Positions 8,868 to 16,902 of a DNA stretch of 64,000 nucleotides are shown here, piece after piece. The notes beneath the pieces were generated by a model. It did no database searches. It saw only the letters and a list, made by a program, of their open reading frames with translations, and had not been told where the DNA came from. Each line of letters begins with the position of its first letter. The stretch's first letter is position 1. Made by a program: the position numbers and the translations under genes. This DNA comes from Sphingopyxis sp. PAMC25046 (GTDB lineage Bacteria; Pseudomonadota; Alphaproteobacteria; Sphingomonadales; Sphingomonadaceae): the NCBI RefSeq assembly GCF_004795895.1, contig NZ_CP039250.1, positions 2,046,001 to 2,110,000 on the forward strand, given 5' to 3'.

Positions 8868-9215
8868 ATGGAGCTCCATCTGGAGGGGTGAACCCAGCGT
8901 TCTTTCGTTCGCTGTGTGTTCTACATGCATCTAGGAAATTGGTGTAGGAAAGTCGGAATGTCGGTGTAGCTGAAGTGGCGGACGGATATGGACGCATCGA
9001 TTGGACGGCGTCGGTGATAATGCGCAGAAACAGCGGTTTATGTGGTGATCAACGTCGACGAATCCCCACAAGAGTGGCGGAGATTGTCGGCGGCTCGGGC
9101 CTAGGGACTGATTCGCCTAGAAACGAGATGTTCCATAAATGTTCTTTTTATTTTCCTACATGGATCACGCGCGATATGGCTACGACTCAGTTCCTCATCG
9201 TTGGAGTTTTTGTCG
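8868..9215. promoter_or_regulatory. Divergent regulatory region between the tra operon and the XRE regulator gene
   Basis: About 350 bp without a convincing gene. It must hold the tra operon promoter (leftward) and the regulator promoter (rightward). CTACA at 8921-8925 faces TGTAG at 8943-8947, and GGTGTAG recurs at 8941-8947 and 8963-8969, about two helical turns apart. The arrangement could be an operator for the neighbouring XRE protein. I could not assign -35 and -10 boxes with confidence. The stretch 9130-9190 is visibly AT-richer. Confidence 0.4.
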
Positions 9216-9677
9216 ATGCACCAGCCCGCGCCATTCCGAGGCGAAGCCAACACCAGCCTCGCGCACATTCTTGCCCATGCAATCGAGTCGTCTGACAAGC
9301 CCAAGCACCAGATCGCTCGGGAAGTCGGGATCCACCGCGAGACCCTGCTCCGTGTGATGCGCGGCGATCGGCCGATCGGCCTTGATGAAGCCGCGCGCGT
9401 TCTTGACGTGTGCGGCGCTTTTCCCCGCGCGAGCATGATCCTCGCCTTGGCTGGTCAGGAGGATCTCGCCTGCGAATGGATGCGCAGCGAAATGGGAGAG
9501 TTTCTTGAGGACTTCTTTACGGCCCTGCCAGGCCAGCTTGAACGGACGCTTGGGCGACGCGTCGAAGATTTGCGACCCCGGTGGGCGAACGGCACTTCGC
9601 AGCTCGTCGCCCGCATGCTTGCCAAGCACATTGATGATTTTGCCAACCGCGACATTTCGATGGCGCTGCCGCGCTGA
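9216..9677 (+). CDS. XRE-family helix-turn-helix regulator
   Basis: The 153-residue protein has an N-terminal helix-turn-helix (about residues 15-60). The stretch HQIAREVGIHRETLLRVMRG fits the Cro/C1 recognition unit. The C-terminal half is helical and of unknown function. The ATG at 9216 has GGAG nine bases upstream; a TTG at 9201 is in frame but lacks its own site. It is divergent from the tra operon, so control of conjugation genes or of its own promoter is likely by position. I cannot name a closer subfamily. Confidence 0.8.
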   Translation: MHQPAPFRGEANTSLAHILAHAIESSDKPKHQIAREVGIHRETLLRVMRGDRPIGLDEAARVLDVCGAFPRASMILALAGQEDLACEWMRSEMGEFLEDFFTALPGQLERTLGRRVEDLRPRWANGTSQLVARMLAKHIDDFANRDISMALPR

Positions 9678-9726
9678 TCCAATTCACCTCGGAGGGGACC
9701 GAGAAATTGACCCGACTGGAACGATC

Positions 9727-9990
9727 ATGAATGCACATCCCCAGCTTACCGAGAGCGGCGCCGACGCAGACCACACTTTACCGCAAGTCCCTCCGCCGGC
9801 ACGGCTTTTGCGACTGCCTGAAGTCATCGACCGCGTCGGCTTACGTCGTTCGGCTATCTATCAGCGGATGAGCGAAGGCCGTTTCCCGAAATCCCGTTCG
9901 CTCGGCCCCAAATGCGCGGTGTGGATAGAGGCGGAAATCGACGCGTGGATCAGATCAATTGCGGACAAGCCACATAGAGACGCTCCATAA
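9727..9990 (+). CDS. AlpA-like excisionase/regulator with MerR-type HTH
   Basis: The 87-residue protein has the AlpA pattern: a leucine-rich lead (RLLRLPEVIDRVGLRRSAIYQRM), then GRFPKSRSLGPKCAVWIEAEIDAWI. AlpA proteins are small winged-helix DNA-binding factors of phages and integrative elements that often act as excision factors or integrase-gene activators. The start is the ATG at 9727. Presence of this gene supports the integrative-element reading, although no integrase lies beside it in the window. Confidence 0.88.
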   Translation: MNAHPQLTESGADADHTLPQVPPPARLLRLPEVIDRVGLRRSAIYQRMSEGRFPKSRSLGPKCAVWIEAEIDAWIRSIADKPHRDAP

Positions 9991-10027
9991 ACTATCCCGA
10001 AACAAATCATCGCGCTAAGTTGCGCGC

Positions 10028-10720
10028 ATGGTTTATCGATACCCGACGGGCAATCCTCTCCATCCTGAAGCCCTGAAAGAGAAGCAACGTGCGCTTCGCG
10101 ACGGTTTTTCAACGCCGTTGACCCTTCGCGTTCATCGTGCGCTTTCCTGGCTTCGTCGGGCTGAAGCAGAACAGGAAGACCAAGACGTTCGCTTCATCCT
10201 ACTGTGGGTCGGGTTCAACGCGGCCTACGCCGGTGACGTAGAAGCTTCGGCCAGCAGCTCAGCGCCGGAAGGTGAACGTGGACTCTTCCAATCGTTTTTC
10301 TCGACGCTCGTAAAGTTCGATGGGCGTCACCGCGTCTACGACGCGGTCTGGCAGCGGTTCAGTCAGGAAATCCGCCTCCTTCTGGACAATCCATATGTCT
10401 ACCACCCCTTCTGGCAGCATCAGAATGGTGTGTCAGGTTACGACGACTGGGAGCACAAGCTCGAGCGTAGCCGGACCGCTATCAATCATGCATTGCGCGA
10501 GCACGACACCGTCAGGATACTGTCGATCCTGTTCGATCGGCTCTACGTCTTGCGAAATCAGCTGGTGCACGGCGGCGCGACTTGGAACAGCGATGTCAAC
10601 CGCGACCAGTTGAGGGACGGGGTGTCGCTGCTGGGTTGCCTGCTGCCGATCTTTGTCGATCTGATGATGGATAATCCAGACCATGAATGGCCGATGCCAA
10701 ACTATCCCGTCGTGGAGTGA
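10028..10720 (+). CDS. HEPN-domain protein (putative RNase)
   Basis: The 230-residue all-helical protein has a HEPN-type R-x4-H motif, RNQLVH, at residues 176-181. HEPN proteins are frequently metal-independent RNases in toxin-antitoxin and phage-defence loci, and the spacing seen here is the catalytic one. A start-side block (LSWLRRAEAE...FILLWVGFNAAY) resembles Apea-like HEPN proteins. The 3' end overlaps the convergent helicase gene by 19 bp, an unusual tail-to-tail arrangement. No obvious antitoxin gene lies beside it. Enzymatic activity is inferred from the motif alone. Confidence 0.72.
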   Translation: MVYRYPTGNPLHPEALKEKQRALRDGFSTPLTLRVHRALSWLRRAEAEQEDQDVRFILLWVGFNAAYAGDVEASASSSAPEGERGLFQSFFSTLVKFDGRHRVYDAVWQRFSQEIRLLLDNPYVYHPFWQHQNGVSGYDDWEHKLERSRTAINHALREHDTVRILSILFDRLYVLRNQLVHGGATWNSDVNRDQLRDGVSLLGCLLPIFVDLMMDNPDHEWPMPNYPVVE

Positions 10721-13700
10721 TCTGATTGGGCATTCAGGCAAATTCCTGGTCTGAGCGAAATCTGGAACTCGGCCAGCTCGCTCACGACATCTTCGCTCAT
10801 CCCTGAGAAGAGTTCGACCAGCTCGTCCTGCCGCGGTTGCCCGAATGCCAGTCGATAGCTCGCCAGCGACTTCTTCAGGTTCTCGTAGCGTTCGTGCTCT
10901 CGGCTGAAGGGAGGCATGAGCACCATGCGCTCGATCTTCGCCTCGCCAGGATATATCCAGTAGGGCACAATATCGCCGGGATGCCCATCGGCCGTTTGTT
11001 GATCCTGCGCCGCTTTGAACATGGCGGTCCATGGTGCCTCGGTGCCAACAAGCGCCGAAGCGCAATTGCCAAAATCTGCCGCGATATTGCGGCGTACCGC
11101 ATGATTCTTGAATCGATGGACACGGCCTTCGCGCTGTTCGATCTCGACCGGATTGCGAGGAAGGTTCCAGTGGACGATCCGCGCGCAATATGGATGAAAA
11201 TCGAGGCCCTCTTGTCCGATTGACGTAGATGCCAACACGAATGGGCGAAATGGCGATTTGAAAGCAGACTGGACAAGAGTGGTTCGGCGCACACCCTTTT
11301 CCTCTTCGGCTTTGGTCGCGAAGCGCATGGCGAACCGCGCACGGATTTCGAATGTCTGCTCCTGCAAACGCGCGCGGCCGGCCGTCCAGTGATCGAGCGT
11401 AATCTGAGCCGGCCGCAGTGCGACAACCTCGACCACCTTCATGGCGATGAGCCGAGCTCGTTCGGGCGCATCGACTTGCTCGGCGCGTTCACTTTCCAGG
11501 ACGAGATGGAGATATTCATCCAGCACTGCGGCAAGATCGTGCTGCGCCGAGTGTGCGTTGACCTGGCGCCAATAGTTCAGGGGCGAGGCTTCCTCCAGTA
11601 GAGCGCGGCTTTCTGGTTGGTTGTACAGGCTGCGAAATCCGAGAGCGACCACGATCGCCGCGCCAACAAGCGCCGGATCATCAATCTGCAACTCCGGGCA
11701 AAGGCGAGCGAGGGCGCGGAGCGCGCAGGTCGCAGGCGAGCCAAGCGCAAATTCCGCCAGCTTGTCGAGTATGTCTCTTGGATCGGGGTCGCCGTGATGA
11801 TCGTCGGAATCCAATGCCTGCCTAATCGCTTCGATTGTCCGTGCCATCGCGCCATGTTCGTCATGCGCATCGTGCTCGATGGCACCGACGCGGCCCCAGT
11901 CCACACCCAAGCCCAGTTCGGCCTCGACTGTAAGGGGCATCAGGCGGTCGGATCGCTCGGCCAGTCGGGTAAGACACGCCGGATCGAGGCGTTCCCCAAG
12001 AGCCTGACGAACCTGGACAAGCAGTTCAGCATAAGTGCCCGCTCGTCCATGCCGCTGTTCTAGCTGCAAGGGATCCACCCAAGCAGCAAGGGTGGGAGAT
12101 GGACACAACATCGGCATCATTTCTTCGACGCCGATTGGGCGGCTTGTGCGCCCTACCAGATCGGGTGACATCTTCATGCGCCGGCTTGCCTCATGCGAGA
12201 GAAGCGCCGCAATCGCGTCTGGGACCATCGACCAGTCCGAGAAGACCAGCGTCTTGGTCGCCGGGACAGGCTCTCCGAACGAAGGACGAGAAGGAGGAAT
12301 CCACAGCGCTCGATCGAGGCCGTGTTGGAATGCAGTGTCGGCGAGCGCGCGCATTCGTCCGTTGCGAAGTGGAATCTCTGCGAAGTCTTCGACCTGTGCT
12401 TTGTCGATGAAGTATGGCGCGGCGGCTCTAATGGCGGTGCGCAGCTCCTTGGCCGGCCGCAATTTGACTGCCTGCAGGCGCTCCCGCAGCTTGTAGCCAC
12501 GCATGAAATTGAGAAGGTACGGCGACGACTTCCAATACTCGACGATACCGGGCGCACTGACGAGTTCGGCCACCTGCGAGACCGCTTTCGCCTCCATTAG
12601 ATCGTCCGTTTCAATCGTCAGCGGGGGCTTCAACTCCCTCACAAGCGAATTGCGGTCCGCGGTGGAGTCTACGCGCTCCGTCCGGGCAATGACCTGTCTG
12701 AGGATGTGATGCACGCGGTCCCGCTGGGTACGCGCGGCTGATTTTGACGCAGGCATTGCCTGCAACGCACGCCGGAATTGCGAGAGCTCATTCTCGAGTT
12801 CCCTGACACGCGCCTCGCCGTCCACCTCGCCGAAGAGGAAGCGCATGGTTCGAAGAAAATCGCTGTAGTGATCGCCTTCTTCCGGATCGTCGCTGCTCAA
12901 GGTGAGCATCCGGTACGGCGTAGCGGACAGCAACAGCAGGCGTGCCGACGAACCGTCCGGGCCGGAGTAGGAAAACAGCGCCCGGGCAAGTTCCGCAGCC
13001 GCCGCTTTTTCGGGCGCAAGACTCTCATCGTGCTCATGCAGCAATTCGGCAAACCGCTGGAACTCGTCCAGGATGATGAGATCCGGAGTAAGCGCGTCGA
13101 CGCATATCCGTGCCAGGATGCTGCGAAGTTCCCCGATTATCGACGCCGGGCGCTGGTCGGGTGGGTAGTGAGGACTTTTCTTGTTTCGCGCCAGCTCCGA
13201 TGCCGCGCGAATGCGCTGGATGAAGTCATCCCCGACAGCGTCGTTGAATTTCTCGGAAATCTCCTTCGAAATCGACTGGCTGCGCATCCAGTCTGTCCAG
13301 CCGGGCCAGTTCTCAGGCGTAACTCCGCCGCGAAAAATGCGCTGCACGCCACCATGCCGGATGCCGAGCCTTTTTCTCAGCATTTCATAGATGAGAGCTC
13401 GCTCTTTTGCCGTGCCCAACGATGACTTGAGATCGAGCGCCGTTCCCGGTGTCAGGCTGATAAGATTTATGGGCCTGGACGCGATCCCTCCTTCCTGCTC
13501 GATCTCAAGCGGCAGGAGCGTGAGGCGGGTGTTCAGCGGTTTTGTTGCTGATCCGATAACATTGAGTGACTTGATATTCTGCTCGGCTATCGCTTGGTTC
13601 GAGCAGATGTAAACCACGTCTATGCGGTCAACCTTCCCCGTCAGTTGTTCGATAGTCTTGGCGATGACGCCGCGCGCAACCATGGTCTTTCCCAAGCCGA

Positions 13701-13827
13701 CTTCGTCGGCAACAAGGAACTGACGCGTGGGCGACGCATCCGTGAACAGGCGCTGGAAGACATAGTCGACCGTGGCGCGCTGGAAGGGCTTCAGGAGTGC
13801 CAGATGGTCGTTCGCCCGATAGGTCAC
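10702..13827 (-). CDS. Large SNF2/DEAD-like helicase
   Basis: A superfamily 2 ATPase of about 1041 residues. Walker A DEVGLGKT lies near residues 41-48, a DEFQ box replaces DEAH near 254-257, and LLLSATPYRM forms motif III. Near residue 840 come the C-terminal motifs GQEGLDFH and EQREGRVHRF, typical of SNF2-like helicases. About 400 residues separate the two helicase halves. The start is a GTG at 13827 overlapping the upstream stop as GTGA. The frame's ATG at 14034 would lie deep inside the preceding gene. Such helicases paired with a phospholipase-D protein occur in defence operons, but no DISARM methylase or DUF1998 gene is present here. Confidence 0.88.
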   Translation of the reverse strand: MTYRANDHLALLKPFQRATVDYVFQRLFTDASPTRQFLVADEVGLGKTMVARGVIAKTIEQLTGKVDRIDVVYICSNQAIAEQNIKSLNVIGSATKPLNTRLTLLPLEIEQEGGIASRPINLISLTPGTALDLKSSLGTAKERALIYEMLRKRLGIRHGGVQRIFRGGVTPENWPGWTDWMRSQSISKEISEKFNDAVGDDFIQRIRAASELARNKKSPHYPPDQRPASIIGELRSILARICVDALTPDLIILDEFQRFAELLHEHDESLAPEKAAAAELARALFSYSGPDGSSARLLLLSATPYRMLTLSSDDPEEGDHYSDFLRTMRFLFGEVDGEARVRELENELSQFRRALQAMPASKSAARTQRDRVHHILRQVIARTERVDSTADRNSLVRELKPPLTIETDDLMEAKAVSQVAELVSAPGIVEYWKSSPYLLNFMRGYKLRERLQAVKLRPAKELRTAIRAAAPYFIDKAQVEDFAEIPLRNGRMRALADTAFQHGLDRALWIPPSRPSFGEPVPATKTLVFSDWSMVPDAIAALLSHEASRRMKMSPDLVGRTSRPIGVEEMMPMLCPSPTLAAWVDPLQLEQRHGRAGTYAELLVQVRQALGERLDPACLTRLAERSDRLMPLTVEAELGLGVDWGRVGAIEHDAHDEHGAMARTIEAIRQALDSDDHHGDPDPRDILDKLAEFALGSPATCALRALARLCPELQIDDPALVGAAIVVALGFRSLYNQPESRALLEEASPLNYWRQVNAHSAQHDLAAVLDEYLHLVLESERAEQVDAPERARLIAMKVVEVVALRPAQITLDHWTAGRARLQEQTFEIRARFAMRFATKAEEEKGVRRTTLVQSAFKSPFRPFVLASTSIGQEGLDFHPYCARIVHWNLPRNPVEIEQREGRVHRFKNHAVRRNIAADFGNCASALVGTEAPWTAMFKAAQDQQTADGHPGDIVPYWIYPGEAKIERMVLMPPFSREHERYENLKKSLASYRLAFGQPRQDELVELFSGMSEDVVSELAEFQISLRPGICLNAQSDHSTTG

Positions 13828-15686
13828 TGCCGCGCTCCCTTGGTGGCCAGAAGCGGCGCAAAACTTGCCCAAAGCGCGAGAAACTCTGGCGGCACTATGT
13901 TCGCGCCGCCATCCGGATCTTCGAGGCGCTTGATGAGCTGATCGATCTCGGCGAGCTCGCCGCCATCGAGACTTAGAGCACGGACCATCGGTTCGAGAAG
14001 CGATGTTCCGCCCTGACCGAGCCGGCGCAGCCATTGCCCTTCGCCGGCGGCCTCGCTCTCGAGGAAACTCCCTTCGCCCAGACTTCCGAGGAGCAAGCTC
14101 AAATATCGAAAGAAATTCTCGACATTCGCAATGTGCGCCCGCAGCACGGCGGCGTCGCGCCCATCAGGGACCCCTACAAGCCGCGCACCAAGGGTGAAGG
14201 CGACTTCCACGCCAGTCTGCTCGTCGCGAAGGCGGATTCCCAACCAGCGGGTGACCTCGCTCAATGGCACCGAACCAAGCGTCATTCGAGGCTGTGCTTT
14301 TGAGAGCAACGCCGCAGCATCGTATCCCCGTTCGTTCGCAACGGTGATTGCGCGCATGAAACAGCTCACGCCGTCCGGTAGATCGAGGGATGGGGCTTTG
14401 CCTGCGATCTCGACTTCGAGCGCAATGGTATCCGTCAATTGGGTGCAATGAAGGTCAAGCGCGATCGCCGCGATTTTGATGCGCAGTTTCTCCAGCGCCT
14501 TTTCGGCTGCCGCCGCAGCGTCCTGCTCGGGCGGCTCGGATGGCGTATAAGGAGCCAGGAGGCGGCGAAATCCTTCCGAGAATACCGCATCCTCAATGGT
14601 TCCCATCCGGGATTTTGGGCCATCGAGCGTGGCCATAATCTCTACGTTCTGCGTCCGGCCTCCGTGGGTCGGCACCAGCGCAGCCGTCGTCGCATTGGCG
14701 GACCCAAGATGGACGTGCAGGCGTGAGCCGCGCTCGACGACATAGGCCTTGGCGTGAAGACCCTCGAGATCGGCTGAACAGGCCTCCTCGCGGTCTTCTT
14801 CCTCGTATTCGGTGGCACGGTCATCGAGGGTTTGGATCTCAAACAGACTGCGAATGGCCGGCTTGACGCAGTCGAGTTCATCGGCCCGCGCGATGAGTTG
14901 GCAAGATGCGGGATCATCGTAACCCGAAGCCAGTTGCTTGAGCGCGTTCCCGCTTACAAAGGGAGACAGGATAGCGAGGCGCTCCCCCTTTTGCGGCGCC
15001 CACGCTCCCCCTTCGAGGCCGTTGACGGCGAAACGGATCTTGGTTGCGCCGGCGGGAAGATCGTCCCACCAGCAGCAGGCGAGATCGCGCAGAAGCGAAG
15101 GGAGGAACTTTGGCGCCGTCGGCCGATTGGCCGCATTTGCCAGTCCCGGAAGTGCGCGTAACAGGCCGACGACGGGCTCATTGCCCTCGCAAATATCGTC
15201 GGCGACCGTGCCATCGAGGCAAAGCGCCAAATCCCAGCATCGATCATTGGTCAGGTTACGCGAAAGAATCGCCAGCCGCATGCGGATGGGCATGCCCTTG
15301 CGTTCCGGTTGGAAGCGAATGCACCACAATTTAGGATGAAACGCTCCGCCTCCCGGCGCCGCAACTTCGGTGATGGTTTTCTCATAGAGGGCCATCAGAC
15401 GCGCTGCATTCGGGCGCGCCTCCTTGATGCGGCCTCGATCGCAGTAAATGGCCATCCGGCCCGCCATCCGTTCGACGCTTTGCAGCAGAGCCAAGGGGCT
15501 GCGCAGCATCTCGTCGCGATTCTCCGCGTCGCGAAATACAATGGCGATCGGGATCGCGAGGGCGGTCTCGAAATCGAGCGAATAGGTGGTGGCTATGGCG
15601 TGGTCGAACCTATACCCGTCGGGCGAGCGCATGAGCGAGGTATAGAGTTCGCGATTTTCAGGGTCGAAGGCGGGGTCAACCGGCAT
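13824..15686 (-). CDS. Phospholipase-D-like protein with two HxK motifs (putative nuclease)
   Basis: The 620-residue protein contains two PLD-type half-sites. The first is HPK at residues 117-119, followed by SRNLT near 142. The second is HAK at 311-313, followed by GSAN near 330. Two HxK...S/N units in one chain usually form a single active site cutting phosphodiester bonds. The C-terminal 280 residues are unrecognised. The ATG at 15686 has GGAGAG seven bases upstream and overlaps the DUF6361-like gene by 11 bp. It is translationally coupled to the helicase gene downstream. A nuclease working with the helicase is the natural inference. Confidence 0.82.
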   Translation of the reverse strand: MPVDPAFDPENRELYTSLMRSPDGYRFDHAIATTYSLDFETALAIPIAIVFRDAENRDEMLRSPLALLQSVERMAGRMAIYCDRGRIKEARPNAARLMALYEKTITEVAAPGGGAFHPKLWCIRFQPERKGMPIRMRLAILSRNLTNDRCWDLALCLDGTVADDICEGNEPVVGLLRALPGLANAANRPTAPKFLPSLLRDLACCWWDDLPAGATKIRFAVNGLEGGAWAPQKGERLAILSPFVSGNALKQLASGYDDPASCQLIARADELDCVKPAIRSLFEIQTLDDRATEYEEEDREEACSADLEGLHAKAYVVERGSRLHVHLGSANATTAALVPTHGGRTQNVEIMATLDGPKSRMGTIEDAVFSEGFRRLLAPYTPSEPPEQDAAAAAEKALEKLRIKIAAIALDLHCTQLTDTIALEVEIAGKAPSLDLPDGVSCFMRAITVANERGYDAAALLSKAQPRMTLGSVPLSEVTRWLGIRLRDEQTGVEVAFTLGARLVGVPDGRDAAVLRAHIANVENFFRYLSLLLGSLGEGSFLESEAAGEGQWLRRLGQGGTSLLEPMVRALSLDGGELAEIDQLIKRLEDPDGGANIVPPEFLALWASFAPLLATKGARQ

Positions 15687-16842
15687 CGGCAAGCTCTCCG
15701 AGATAGCGGCTGGCGATGCCCCACCTGAAATCGAGCCGCGCGTCCCCCGAGGCCCCTGACCAGCGTTCAAGCGGCGCATCGTGAAGAAGCCTTGCCTTCA
15801 TCCGTTTCAGCCCATGCTCTCGCTGCTTGAGCAGTTCTATCGCTTGGTGATCAGCCTCAAAGGGACCAGTGCCATCCTGGGCGACTGTTGCCCATCTCCG
15901 GATGAAATCCCGCGATGACTTGGTGAGGTTGTGGCTGGTTCTGCCAATCAGGCCGAAGAGGTCGTCGAGATCCCAGTCGTTCAACGCCAGGTGATCGAGC
16001 TCCGACCTCCAAACTTCGATGCGCGAGCGATAGTCCGCCGCCAATGTGTCCGCGTCGGCATGTTTCTTGGCGTTTGGCAGGTCTGCAGCACGAATGGCCA
16101 GCAGGAGGTTATAGAGAAGGCTGGCTCCGTACATAACGCCGGAAAATCGTTCGGCATGCCGAAGGACCGCGCGATTGGCGTCTGAAATGGCGTCTTCGCT
16201 GATTTGCCACGGCCAGTCATCCGCGAAGGATTTGCCCTTGCGAGCCAGCTCGTTCAGCAAGCTTGAGCCCGCATGGCTTTCGATGCGGTCTCGCAGGAAA
16301 TCAGCCTCACCATCGGCCAGGGCGAAAGACGCTTGGTCCAGGAGATCTGCGGGGGGCTTCGGAAGGTTGGACGACCAAAGTTTCAGATCGTGGTCCTTCA
16401 GGCTTTCGGGGCCATAGGACAGGAAGGTCGAATGGCTGCCCGGCAGCGCGCGGATGCCTAGCGTGTTCAGACCCGCCCAATAAACGCTTGATGCGAGGCG
16501 CTTCAGGTTCCGCCCCGCGTCTCGTCCGATCACTCCGATCGTCTCTCCGCCGCGCAGCAGGGCTTCGCTCAACTGGAATTCCAGATCGCGAGCAATAACC
16601 GTGCGTTCCGCCTGCGTGGCCTTGCGACCCTGCGCTTCCAAATAGATCCACGGAATAAAAAGCATGTAGCGCAGCCGCGTCTGAATCGTGCTGGTTCCTG
16701 GAAAGAGAAGATCGGCCAGTCCGTCACGCACACTGCCGAGGCCGAGCTCGTCGCGCGCTTCGGGCTGTTTGAACAGGTCGATTAGTGTTTGTGCGCGGCG
16801 ACGTTCTTCAGGGTCAAAATCAATCCAGGCGAGATAGGACAT
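15676..16842 (-). CDS. DUF6361-like protein of unknown function
   Basis: The 388-residue soluble protein starts MSYLAWIDFDPEERRR and continues with GTSTIQTRLRYMLFIPWIY and an RDLEFQL segment, which I associate with the uncharacterised DUF6361 family. No catalytic motif stands out. It sits between the AddA-like gene (60-bp gap) and the PLD gene (11-bp overlap), so it is probably produced with both. A structural or sensing role in the complex is only a guess. Family naming is from memory and could be wrong; the open reading frame itself is secure. Confidence 0.75.
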   Translation of the reverse strand: MSYLAWIDFDPEERRRAQTLIDLFKQPEARDELGLGSVRDGLADLLFPGTSTIQTRLRYMLFIPWIYLEAQGRKATQAERTVIARDLEFQLSEALLRGGETIGVIGRDAGRNLKRLASSVYWAGLNTLGIRALPGSHSTFLSYGPESLKDHDLKLWSSNLPKPPADLLDQASFALADGEADFLRDRIESHAGSSLLNELARKGKSFADDWPWQISEDAISDANRAVLRHAERFSGVMYGASLLYNLLLAIRAADLPNAKKHADADTLAADYRSRIEVWRSELDHLALNDWDLDDLFGLIGRTSHNLTKSSRDFIRRWATVAQDGTGPFEADHQAIELLKQREHGLKRMKARLLHDAPLERWSGASGDARLDFRWGIASRYLGELADAG

Positions 16843-16902
16843 AAGTGCTTCTTCGATACGTACTTGGAAGGGCGGGGTAGCGAGGTCATGTTCTCGGTTC
16901 GA

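Noticed and set aside
10702..16842. DISARM defence system
   Set aside because: A helicase and a PLD protein are present, but there is no methyltransferase, DUF1998 protein or DrmA-type helicase, and the PLD protein is more than twice the usual DrmC length.
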